Source: Chloropicon primus (lineage: Eukaryota > Chlorophyta > Chloropicophyceae > Chloropicales > Chloropicaceae). From it: 64,000 nucleotides of DNA. The notes under the pieces are model-generated. The model did no database searches. It had not been told where the DNA came from and was given only the letters and a program-made list of their open reading frames with translations. Shown here piece by piece: positions 56,523 through 64,000 of the stretch (position 1 is its first letter; each line of letters opens with the position of its first letter). The DNA is taken from positions 1 through 64,000 of the forward strand of contig CP060760.1 in NCBI GenBank assembly GCA_023205875.1, read 5' to 3'. Position numbers and translations under genes: made by a program.

Positions 56523-56672
56523 AACTGTACGTACGTTAATATTTTCTTCCTGCTCTTTTTTTTTCGATCTAAGATCCCCCCGTCCCCGCGTCCCCTTCCT
56601 CTTTCTCCTTCTCCTGGGGGAAAAATGAAACGAATCTCGTCCTCGTCCTTTGTTAATAAGGCAAAAGCTCTG

Positions 56673-56710
<38 letters not shown>

Positions 56711-57040
56711 GGATCTCCACCAGCCTTTCCTTTCCATTCCTTTCCTTTTCTCTCTCTTCTTCTTCTCTCTCTTCCTCTTGTCTTTCTCCCTCTCCCTCTC
56801 CCTCTCCCTCTCCGTCTCCGTCTCCGTCTCTCTGGCACTGGATGGCTCATCCGCATCTTTGTCCTTTTCCCAGCATCGTACAGTCGTCAACAGTCACTCT
56901 CCACGCGGCCTTTCCTGTCAGCCGACACTGTCACAGTGTCACTGTGGACCCAGGCGACCAGGACCAGACCGCAAGATTGGATCTTGGAAGGTTTCACACC
57001 ACGCACAGGGGGCACGACACACGGGGACACGACGACAAAG
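56523..57040. promoter_or_regulatory. Intergenic region upstream of the isomerase gene
   Basis: About 520 bases between two same-strand genes. It holds the nucleoporin 3' end (poly-T 56555-56563), a (GA)n run (56676-56706), CTTTCC repeats (56724-56745), and CCCTCT/CCGTCT hexamer runs (56788-56832). No gene supported. Confidence 0.45.
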
Positions 57041-58375
57041 ATGTCGAACGCCGACTTGAACGCGCTGGCCAAGCTGAACGGTGGAGATGGGAAGGACCCC
57101 ATGAGTCAGACCGGGTTGAAGGCCCTCTTCACAGAGCAGCACGAGTTCATGAACTTCTTCTTCGAGAACTTGGACTACGAGCCCATCGAGAGGTTCTGCA
57201 ACGCTTGCTTGACCACCAAGGGCGTCATATTCTTCTCCGGGGTGGGAAAGAGCGGCTTCATCGCTCAGAAGATCTCAATGACTCTCGTCTCGACTGGAAC
57301 CAAGGCCGTCTTCCTCAACCCGACCGATGCCTTGCACGGAGACATAGGGATCCTCTCCGAGGACGACCTCTTGGTCATGTTCAGCAAGTCAGGATCCACG
57401 GAGGAGCTTCTCCGACTCGTGCCTTACGCCCGAGCCAAGGGCGCCAAGCTCGTCTCGGTCACGTCCATCAAGGGGTGCAAGCTGGTAAGTAGTCTGCAGA
57501 GGAGCCTGAGAATCTATACGATGTCCTCCCCTCGCATTCGTGTGCTGACAATTCCTCATCCTCTCTGCCGTCTTGCTCTTCCTCCTCCACGCTTCGCTTT
57601 GGCCAGGACAACGCCTGCGACTTTGCGGTGAACTTGCCTCTGCAGAGAGAGCTCTGCCCTTTTGATTTGGCCCCGGTGACGAGCACGGCGATCCAGATGC
57701 TCTTCGGAGACACCGTGGCCATCGCCCTGATGCAGGCCAAGAACCTGACCAAGGACCAGTACGCCATGAACCATCCCGCAGGTACGTCGCCTTGAGGTCG
57801 TTCCTGGAGGAGTAGAGTAGCTGACCCAACCCAACGCATTGCTGTTGTTGCTGTTGTTGCTGTTGTTGTTGTTCTTATTCGTTTGACACAGGACGCATCG
57901 GAAAGAGGCTGATCTTGCGAGTAGCCGACGTGGCCAAGCAGACGGACATCCCTCTGGTGACCGGAGAGATGAAGGTAAGTGGATCGGTCGGTCGGTCGGT
58001 CTCTCGAGACCTCGCTGACTCTGTGTCTTGACTGGTCTCGCCGCGCAGGTGATGGACATTCTGGTGGAGCTGTCCAGCAAGGGCAAGGGCTGCGTCCTCG
58101 TCGTGGAGTCCCCGGAATCCAGAAAGCTTCTTGGAGTGTTCACGGACGGTGACTTGAGGAGGTCCCTCCAGAAGCACGGGGAGAGTGCCCTCAAGACGGC
58201 GGTCAAGGAGTTCATGATCGGCACCCCCAGGACGGTCAAGGAGGAGGCCATGGCCGTGGACGCCATGACGAGCATGAAGGAGCCCACGAAGGTGACCTTC
58301 CTTCCGGTGGTCGACGACACCTTTGCCGTCACCGGACTGGTCACCCTCCACGACCTCGTTTCCGCTGGCATCTAA
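57041..58375 (+). CDS. Arabinose-5-phosphate isomerase (SIS + CBS), KpsF/KdsD type
   Basis: Four exons (57041-57484, 57607-57781, 57892-57974, 58049-58375) joined across introns of 122, 110 and 74 nt with GT..AG ends give 342 aa in frame. The order is SIS domain then two CBS domains. SIS motifs: [32 protein letters not shown] and [13 protein letters not shown]. After NHPAGRIGKRL the CBS pair carries [11 protein letters not shown] and [20 protein letters not shown]. The length is close to bacterial KdsD (328 aa). It converts ribulose-5-phosphate to arabinose-5-phosphate, the precursor of KDO. No transit peptide is seen, so it is probably cytosolic. It is the most intron-rich gene in the window. 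Confidence 0.93.
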
Positions 58376-58573
58376 AGGAGGCGAGGAGAAAGAGAAAGAG
58401 AGAAAGAGAGAGAGTGTGTGTGTGAGGCGAAGGGGGGAGGGGGGGAGAAGAAGGAGGGGGAGCGTTGAACCCGTCCACCAATAAATTGTTTCGGCTAATT
58501 TTTGTTTTTACAATCTTCTCAGTTTAATGGTTCCCCCGCTCGCGCTCGCGTTCGCGTTCGTCGTCGTCTGCGC
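58376..58573. other. Convergent 3' spacer, isomerase / PsaL
   Basis: A 198-bp spacer with AAAGAGAG and TGTGTGTG runs and an A/T-rich AATAAATTGTTT segment at about 58480. No gene seen. Confidence 0.4.
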
Positions 58574-59224
58574 TCAAGAGTAGTAGGGAAGGAGCTGGGT
58601 GCAGATGTACGAGTAGAGGACCGCCGAGAGACCTCCGACGAGGAAACCGGAGGTGAACTCCTCCCACCCCTGCTTGGACATGAGCGGGTCGCTCGAGATG
58701 GAGCGGCCGGTGAGGGTCTTGGGCGCGAGCTTCTCCTCGGACATTCTTCCGTCCTCGCCCTGGAAGGACGCGATACCGTAGATGGTCAAGCCCAAGGTGA
58801 GGATGAGGACGATTCCTCCTCCCGCGAGGCAGCCCGCCACCTCAGGGACGTTGCCCTCCATGCCTCTCAGCGGACCGAGCTTGATGAACGGCCCGGTGAT
58901 GAAGAAGCCGTGCGTGAGTCCGATCTCGACGCCCCTCAGCACCGGAGCCACGCTCGTGCGGTACGCCGGCAAGTTGCTCAAGAAGTTCGCCACGATTGGG
59001 GCGGACGTCACCGGCGTCTCCAACATCCCGATGAACGGGTCACCGTTAATCGGCTTGATCACCGCGTTGACGTCGTTCAAGTCCTTGGGTGTGCCATCCT
59101 TCCAATCCCGATACCCTTGTCCCGCCTTGGCGCGCACCTTGCTCCTCGCCGTCACGCCACTCGCCACACCGCGCCTCCCCTCCAGACAAGTCAACCCTCT
59201 CACCTGCTTCACGCAAACCCTCAT
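58574..59224 (-). CDS. PSAL: Photosystem I reaction centre subunit XI (PsaL), plastid precursor
   Basis: A 216-aa nuclear-encoded PSI subunit. The first ~50 residues (MRVCVKQVRGLTCLEGRRG...) are a plastid transit peptide, followed by mature sequence starting near QGYRDWKDGTPKDLNDVNAV. PsaL hallmarks are INGDPFIGMLETPVTSAP, NLPAYRTSVAPVLRGVEIGL and HGFFITGPFIKLGPLR. Membrane segments follow: GGGIVLILTLGLTIYGIASF and a C-terminal FLVGGLSAVLYSYI. PsaL binds chlorophyll, helps dock light-harvesting complex II, and mediates trimerisation in cyanobacteria. ATG 59224 begins the transit peptide; an open frame upstream has no ATG. Strong G/C third positions fit high expression. Divergent from IspF, another plastid protein. 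Confidence 0.97.
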   Translation of the reverse strand: MRVCVKQVRGLTCLEGRRGVASGVTARSKVRAKAGQGYRDWKDGTPKDLNDVNAVIKPINGDPFIGMLETPVTSAPIVANFLSNLPAYRTSVAPVLRGVEIGLTHGFFITGPFIKLGPLRGMEGNVPEVAGCLAGGGIVLILTLGLTIYGIASFQGEDGRMSEEKLAPKTLTGRSISSDPLMSKQGWEEFTSGFLVGGLSAVLYSYICTQLLPYYS

Positions 59225-59821
59225 CACCTCTGCTCTCTCTCTCTCTCTCTCTTCTGCCTGCTGCTGCTGGTGGTGGTGCTCGAGTAAGCGCTCCGCTCTT
59301 CTGCTCTCTCTGCTCCTTTTCGCTTCTCCTCCTCGCGCGCCCTGCTCGAAAACTTCGACCAACGACGTGCACACCAACACAACGTTACCACTGCGAAGGA
59401 GACGACACTCGGAGAATACTCATGTTTCGCTCCAAGACGTGTATTCCACAAGAGACGTTCAATACGGAGTAGATTGAAACACATCACGGGGAACGTCAAT
59501 AGGAGAATGAAGGAAAGATCTTATCTTCGAGGCCAGATCGAGATCTCATTGGCCCCCTTGTTTGTGTTACGTCACAGGGAGAATCATTTGGAAAGTTCAG
59601 GTAAAGTAACGAATGGTTTTAACGAGTGTACTCGTACACTCCACGAGAGGAGGAGAGGCGAGGAGCGGCCAGGGAAGGAACCGAGTGAGCGCGTTGTTCG
59701 CGAGGGTTTTTAGGGAGGTACGAGGGATAACACGAGGAAGGCGTGTAGATCACCGGGTGAGGCGTCTCGAGTTCTTTCCGTAGACCCCTCGTTTGAAGGA
59801 TTTGGTCCACGAGTGGCGAAG
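59225..59821. promoter_or_regulatory. Divergent promoter region, PsaL / IspF
   Basis: About 600 bases joining two plastid-protein genes. It has a (CT)n run next to PsaL (59232-59251), CTCCTTTTCGCTTCTCC pyrimidine tracts, and an A/T-rich core (59455-59620) with several TTACGTCAC- and ACGTT-like words (ACGT core near 59566). The ACGT core is the type bound by plant bZIP factors; a role in light control is only inferred. No gene supported. Confidence 0.5.
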
Positions 59822-60517
59822 ATGTGGACGACGACAAGGACGGCGACCAGGAGGAGGGTTGGGGATGGGAAGGGGAAGGGGACCAGGAGGGGTGGAGGGT
59901 CCGCGGCGCCCGTGTTGGCCCCGCGACGACGCGAGCGCGTTGATATATCCTCCTCTCGATCTCCTCGCCGGATCCGCGTCCAGGCTTTGAACGTGGAGAC
60001 GATGAGGGAGATCGATCCGAGTGATCCGATTCTGTCTCCTCCCCTGAGGATTGGACACGGCTTCGACCTTCACAGGTTGGAGCCCGGGCACAAGCTGATC
60101 ATCGGCGGGCTGGACATCCCGCACGACAGGGGTTGCGTGGCGCACAGCGACGGGGACGTGCTCCTTCACTGCGTGACGGACGCCGTGCTGGGAGCCTTGT
60201 GCCTGGAGGACATTGGCCAGCTGTTTCCGGACAACGACCCCAAGTGGAAGGGCCAGGCGAGCGACCTTTTCATGAACGAGGCGATGAGGCTGTGCGACGA
60301 GATGGGGTACAGGGTGAGCAACCTGGACGCCACGATCATCGCCCAGAGGCCCAAGCTGAGCCCCCACAAGGAGACCATCAGGGACAACGTGGCCAAGCTC
60401 CTCAAGGTGGACAGGAGGCTGGTGAACATCAAGGCCAAGACGCACGAGAAGGTGGACAGCCTGGGGGAGAACAGGAGCATCGGGTGCCACTGCGTCGTCC
60501 TTCTCGTGAAGAAGTGA
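59822..60517 (+). CDS. ISPF: 2-C-methyl-D-erythritol 2,4-cyclodiphosphate synthase (IspF)
   Basis: A 231-aa precursor of the fifth enzyme of the plastid MEP isoprenoid pathway, which cyclises CDP-ME 2-phosphate and releases CMP. A ~70-residue Arg/Thr/Ser-rich transit peptide (MWTTTRTATRRRVGDG) precedes a domain of normal size (about 158 aa; E. coli 159). Zinc-site residues are in RIGHGFDLHRLE (Asp, His) and CVAHSDGDVLLH (His). The substrate loop has FPDNDPKWKG, and the C terminus has AKTHEKVDSLGENRSIGCHC. All are intact. ATG 59822 is used; GTG 59813 is not a start. Convergent with the third GT29 gene (166-bp spacer). Intronless. Confidence 0.97.
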   Translation: MWTTTRTATRRRVGDGKGKGTRRGGGSAAPVLAPRRRERVDISSSRSPRRIRVQALNVETMREIDPSDPILSPPLRIGHGFDLHRLEPGHKLIIGGLDIPHDRGCVAHSDGDVLLHCVTDAVLGALCLEDIGQLFPDNDPKWKGQASDLFMNEAMRLCDEMGYRVSNLDATIIAQRPKLSPHKETIRDNVAKLLKVDRRLVNIKAKTHEKVDSLGENRSIGCHCVVLLVKK

Positions 60518-60683
60518 CCTTCGCAGGGAGAAGAAAAAGGAGAAGAAGAAGAAAAAGCAGTAGGAGAAAAAATAAAACTAATGCCTTTCTGTTCCTTTCT
60601 GCAAAGTACTTTTATTCTTCTCGCGCTCGTTACCTGTTCTCTCTCCCTCTCTCTCTCTCCAGCCACCGCCGCACAGCGCCCGG

Positions 60684-62246
60684 CTACCCGTTGTGCAGCT
60701 TGTCATTGGAGTGCTTCCTCTTGAACCTGGCCCTCGCCCTGCGGCTCGCCCAGGGCACGATGTTGTGGCCCTCGGAGACCCTCTTGGGGTCGCAGTGCTT
60801 GGTGGACGCCATCTCGGCCTGCTTGAAGCCCTTCTCCCGCTTGCACGCGTCGCAGACCTCCTGGGTCTCGTGGCACTCCAGCACGCAGTCCTCCCCGAAG
60901 TGAATGAACCCAGAGTTCGCGAGGGCTTTGACGAACCTGAACTCGTCCCCGTCCCTCGAGGGGTTCGCGGGGACGTCGCACACGTCGTAGTAGTGGTACA
61001 AGGCCCCCTGCTTGGTGGAGACGTGGAAGCCATAGATGTTCACCTCTCGGCACCTCTGCATGGCCATCATGATGCCGTACAGGCCGGAGGTCGCCATGAA
61101 GGTCAGGGAGTGCGCAACAAACTCGACATAGTCCGGGTCGAAGGCCCACAGGTGCGGGATCCACTCCTTCTTCCTCCTCGACTTGCTCCTGTAGTTGTAG
61201 AACAGCCCGACGATCGCGGACTTTGCCCTCAGGTGGATCATCAGATTCTCCTCGTCCCGCTCCCGGAACGCCCAGTTCTGGGTGTTGGTGATCCTGTGCG
61301 TGGTGAAGCTGCCCACGTGCTTCTCGAAGCCCTTCGTGGGTGCGCTGTTGAACCGCATCACAAAGTCGTGCGAGTCGATCTCCTTGCCGTGCTCGTAGCT
61401 CAGCACAATGCCAGAGGAGCCCACCACGGCGCACTTGTCGTACACCTCACCGTTCAAGATGGTGTCGTTCTTGGGCAGAATCTGCACCAAGCGCTTCAAC
61501 TCGTCGCCCGAGGACAGCACGCGGTGGCCCTTGTCCGCGTCCTTCTCCTTCCCCGGCAAGAACACCTTGAGCTTGTCCCTCTTCTTCATCCTGCCCTGGT
61601 GCAGCACCATGTCCCCGTCGAAGTTGAGCGACTTCTTCTTCAGGGTCTTCGGGTGCATGTCATGGGGGAATGGTCTGGCCTTCTCGCATCGCGGGCCCTC
61701 GTACAGAACCGTGCAAGCGCACTGACCGCTCGGCAGGCACTTGCCGTGAAGCCCGCAGTACCCTTCCCCGCCGCAGGCAGTGCCTCCCACCGCAGCAGAG
61801 GACCCCTTTCCCGTGGACGTGGATTCGAACACGGTCGTGGACACGTCCGGTGGCGTCCAGTCAAGACCGCTTCCCTCCCTCCCGTGCTTCCCCTTCCCCT
61901 TCCCCTTGTGCTTGTGGCCGTCAGCCTGCTGCTGCACGGCGTGCGAGTGCTTCCTCGACTTGCCGCTTTCCAGGACGCTGTGGCTGCTGGCGTCGCCCGC
62001 GAAGGACTCCTTGAAGTGGAGCCCCGATCCCACAAAGTCGTCCTCCTCGCACCACCCTTGGCTGCTCATCAGGGCGTACGCTCCGGTAAGGACGGGAAGG
62101 CAAAGAACGAGTATCGCATACTTTCTTCTCGACGATTCCTTGGAAGAGGGTCTGGTGTGGTGCTTCTCTTCACCGTTCCCTTGCATCCCGCCGCCCTCGT
62201 AGCCAGAGGCACCATGGTCCACAACCCTCCTGATCTCGGTCGGCAT
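60684..62246 (-). CDS. GT29 sialyltransferase-like protein with EGF module
   Basis: A 520-aa type II membrane protein: cytosolic tail, membrane segment at about 43-60 (AILVLCLPVLTGAYALM), a long Lys/His/Ser stem, one EGF-like module at about 158-187 (CGGEGYCGLHGKC, GQCACTVLYEG) and a GT29 domain. Sialylmotif L is at 270-317 (CAVVGSSGIVLSYEHG, IDSHDFVMRFNSAPT, KHVGSFTTHR). Motif S is near 385-415 (TSGLYGIMMAM, CREVNIYGFHV) and motif III is LYHYYD. A Cys-rich ending (CVLECHETQEVCDACK) follows, which is not part of the usual family core. The EGF module resembles the one between the two GT29 domains of the double-GT29 protein at 47112-49970, so the genes are related. ATG 62246. Donor and acceptor unknown. 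Confidence 0.9.
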   Translation of the reverse strand: MPTEIRRVVDHGASGYEGGGMQGNGEEKHHTRPSSKESSRRKYAILVLCLPVLTGAYALMSSQGWCEEDDFVGSGLHFKESFAGDASSHSVLESGKSRKHSHAVQQQADGHKHKGKGKGKHGREGSGLDWTPPDVSTTVFESTSTGKGSSAAVGGTACGGEGYCGLHGKCLPSGQCACTVLYEGPRCEKARPFPHDMHPKTLKKKSLNFDGDMVLHQGRMKKRDKLKVFLPGKEKDADKGHRVLSSGDELKRLVQILPKNDTILNGEVYDKCAVVGSSGIVLSYEHGKEIDSHDFVMRFNSAPTKGFEKHVGSFTTHRITNTQNWAFRERDEENLMIHLRAKSAIVGLFYNYRSKSRRKKEWIPHLWAFDPDYVEFVAHSLTFMATSGLYGIMMAMQRCREVNIYGFHVSTKQGALYHYYDVCDVPANPSRDGDEFRFVKALANSGFIHFGEDCVLECHETQEVCDACKREKGFKQAEMASTKHCDPKRVSEGHNIVPWASRRARARFKRKHSNDKLHNG

Positions 62247-62710
62247 GGTCCTCGACTCAAACTCCAGCCAAGAGGACCTCCACTACCTCCAAGATGAGAT
62301 CTTGGTCGTACTCCAACTCCAACCCCGATCCCCAGGTGTCAGTCTCTGGGGCTTCGGTTCTCAATCAAACAAGATTCCAAGGGGGGAGCGTGGACATCTG
62401 GCAAGGCTCTTGCAAGGTCCTTCCCCTTGGATGCGGAGCCTCTGTGCTCGTCCTCCCCCTGCTTCGGGTGGAACAAAGTCAGTTCAGACCTCTGCTCAAT
62501 CCCCACCCGGTTTGGGTTATGGTCCAAGATCAGGAGGAACAAGCTGGAGAGCGGAGGAGCTTGGGAGGGGAGAAAGGGGGGGGGTTGGCCGGTGCCAGGG
62601 TGAATGGTGGGCGTCGTGTCGTGGCGAGGATCCCCTCTAGATCGGGGATTCTTCTTTGGATCCTTCTTGTGGACAAGTAAAATACACTAAAGAGGAAGAT
62701 GGAGGTCACA
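62247..62710. promoter_or_regulatory. Upstream region of the third GT29 gene
   Basis: About 464 bases between two same-strand (minus) genes: the promoter of the GT29 gene plus the 3' flank of the auxilin-like gene. It has a CAACTCCAAC repeat (62306-62330) and a G-rich stretch (62550-62590). Open frames here have no recognisable domain. No gene supported. Confidence 0.45.
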
Positions 62711-64000
62711 TCACATTTCACTGGACATGAAGGCACTCCAAGCTTGGTTGGTGAGGTCGAATAAATAATCGGCGACATAAATTTGCTCCGTGGTTCCACC
62801 CTTCTGCTTCACCTTGTCTGGGTGCATGATGATCATGGCCTTCCTGTACTGCTTCTTCACCTGAGCTGGGTTCATCAGGTCCATCATGCTCACCTCCTTC
62901 CAGCCGGAATCCTCCCACAGAACATGCTGAAGGGTGGACAAGAGGGCCCTGATGTTGTCCGACTTGCCTTTGCTCCAGGCGTCCAGCTTGGGTCCCATGT
63001 ACTGCGCCAGCTCCGACCTCTCGGCCTTCTCCATGGCCTCTATCGTCTCCCTCTCTCGCGCCTCCTCGAGGGCTTGAGCCATCCTCATTTGCACCTTTGC
63101 GAGCCTCTTCATGCGGAGCTCCTTCCTGAGCTCCGGTTCGTTTGGGTCGATCTCCTCCTCTCTGAAGGTCGGGGCCGCGGAAGACGCCGCGGACGATGGG
63201 CCCCCGAGACCCATCCCAAAGTCGATGCCCCCCGTGGTGCACACGCTAGGCTGGTGAGTGGTGCCGAAGATGTCGTCGATCACCTGGGGCCCGCCTTGAG
63301 AGTTGGCGGCATCCGTGCCCCTTGTAGCTTCCTGCGGGGGGGCGCCTCCCGTTGCCCCCATCAGGTCCTCCAGGCTCGTGAAACCTTTGTCCTCCGCCTG
63401 CTGGGGTTCTGCAGCAGCCTGGTCGTTGCTCTCCGCGGGCGCGGAGAACATACCAAGCAAGTCTTCCTCCGGGGACTGCACGCTGGGCTCTGCCCCTGGC
63501 GCCGACAGCCCACCCATCACCGCTTCAAGGCTTTCCGCCCCGTTTGGGTCCTTGGCTTCCTGGAAGCTCCCGGCACCCCCCATGCCAAGGAAGTCCTCCA
63601 GCCTGTCGACCTCCTGGTGCTTGGGAGAAGCCGGGACGGCGACTTCGTCTTCGGCGGTACCCCGGTCGCCGGCGGAGGGCTCCCCGCCGTCTTCCGCCTC
63701 AGCGGAGTCGTTCAGGGCCGCCTCCTTGTCGAGGACCACGAAATCTTCGCCGACGACGTCCGCGGTGTACGGGTTTGCGCTGGAACCAACCAGGTCGTCC
63801 ATCCCCAGAAGGTTGACGCTGCTGTTGTCCTTGACGGTGTCGAAGCGGTCCTCCGCCACAGCACCAGCCGCTGGCGAGGACGGCGAGAGGTTGAGGGCGT
63901 CCAGGTCGAAAGCCCCGCCGGTTGCCGCCATCGTTGGGCTCTCACTCATGCCCACTCCAAGACCTTGCGTGGCCCCAGTCGCAATACTCCCGAGGTTGAA
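62711..64000 (-). CDS. Auxilin-type J-domain protein, possibly partial at window end
   Basis: At least 413 aa from ATG 63949; the frame stays open to the window edge (reading ...FNLGSIATGATQGLGVG before that Met), so the true start may lie beyond 64000. The N-terminal part is long, acidic and disordered with repeated short motifs (LLGMDDL, LEDFLGMG, LLGMFS, LEDLMG, IDDIFG), which look like clathrin- or AP-2-binding boxes. The C-terminal J domain has NIRALLSTLQHVLW, KKQYRKAMIIMHPDKVKQ (HPD motif intact) and AWSAF. This is the auxilin layout: it recruits Hsc70 to uncoat clathrin vesicles. With AP-2 alpha in the same window this fits the clathrin pathway. Confidence 0.87.
   Translation of the reverse strand, partial: FNLGSIATGATQGLGVGMSESPTMAATGGAFDLDALNLSPSSPAAGAVAEDRFDTVKDNSSVNLLGMDDLVGSSANPYTADVVGEDFVVLDKEAALNDSAEAEDGGEPSAGDRGTAEDEVAVPASPKHQEVDRLEDFLGMGGAGSFQEAKDPNGAESLEAVMGGLSAPGAEPSVQSPEEDLLGMFSAPAESNDQAAAEPQQAEDKGFTSLEDLMGATGGAPPQEATRGTDAANSQGGPQVIDDIFGTTHQPSVCTTGGIDFGMGLGGPSSAASSAAPTFREEEIDPNEPELRKELRMKRLAKVQMRMAQALEEARERETIEAMEKAERSELAQYMGPKLDAWSKGKSDNIRALLSTLQHVLWEDSGWKEVSMMDLMNPAQVKKQYRKAMIIMHPDKVKQKGGTTEQIYVADYLFDLTNQAWSAFMSSEM

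Noticed and set aside
60693-62297. 534-codon open frame opposite the third GT29 gene
   Set aside because: Antisense shadow with low-complexity Leu/Val/His-rich translation; the minus strand carries full GT29 motifs.
1-64000. Transposons, LTR elements, virus-derived elements, tRNA and rRNA genes
   Set aside because: I looked for reverse transcriptase, transposase, integrase and capsid motifs, terminal repeats and tRNA T-loop sequences in the spacers and saw none. A tRNAscan-SE and RepeatMasker run would be decisive.

Overview
The window is the end of a nuclear chromosome from a small, gene-dense green alga (Chlorophyta). The first ~320 bases are a telomere of CCTAAAA units (G-strand TTTTAGG), so position 1 is at or next to the chromosome tip. 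Nuclear genes for plastid proteins (PsaL of photosystem I, IspF of the MEP pathway), a plant-type ALDH22 and mitochondrial enzymes with Arg/Ser-rich presequences place it in the green lineage. High GC, strong G/C third-position bias in compact genes, short spacers and few short introns fit a picoalga such as a Chloropicon-like prasinophyte; the genus is an inference, not a demonstrated identity.

Layout. 1-1361: telomere, a duplicated ~96-bp block and a gene-free subtelomere. 1362-9378: AcnB-type aconitase, a decayed SABATH methyltransferase pseudogene, a GT29 (sialyltransferase-like) protein, and a methylglutaconyl-CoA hydratase; a tract of telomere-like repeats lies between the last two. 9453-22203: TRM13 tRNA methyltransferase, TRAPPC11, a mitochondrial dicarboxylate-type carrier, an organelle-targeted helical protein, a lumen-type TPR protein, a small membrane protein and an FAD monooxygenase. 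22730-39212: THADA/Trm732, a four-ACT-domain protein, AP-2 alpha, a receptor-like kinase and mitochondrial malate dehydrogenase. 39622-49970: a complete SMCHD1/GMI1-like GHKL-hinge protein, a SPOUT methyltransferase, and a tandem double-GT29 protein carrying IPT/TIG and EGF modules. 50428-64000: an unknown basic protein, ALDH22, a Nup133-like nucleoporin, arabinose-5-phosphate isomerase, PsaL, IspF, a third GT29 protein with an EGF module, and an auxilin-type J protein that may run off the window.

Themes. Three genes encode four GT29 domains, and the window also holds arabinose-5-phosphate isomerase, which makes the precursor of the 2-keto sugar acid KDO. Plant GT29 proteins are thought to handle KDO-like acids and prasinophyte scales or walls are rich in them, so a KDO-type surface glycan pathway is the most attractive systems-level hypothesis here. 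Other recurring themes are tRNA/rRNA 2'-O-methylation (TRM13, THADA/Trm732, SPOUT), clathrin transport (AP-2 alpha, auxilin), and mitochondrial metabolism (aconitase, MDH, carrier, AUH).

Most genes are intronless. Only the FAD monooxygenase (1 intron), the ACT protein (1) and the isomerase (3) clearly have introns, of 74-122 nt with GT..AG ends. Genes largely alternate strands, giving tight convergent 3' ends (30-200 bp) and wider divergent promoter regions. I recognised no transposon, virus-derived element, tRNA gene or CRISPR array.
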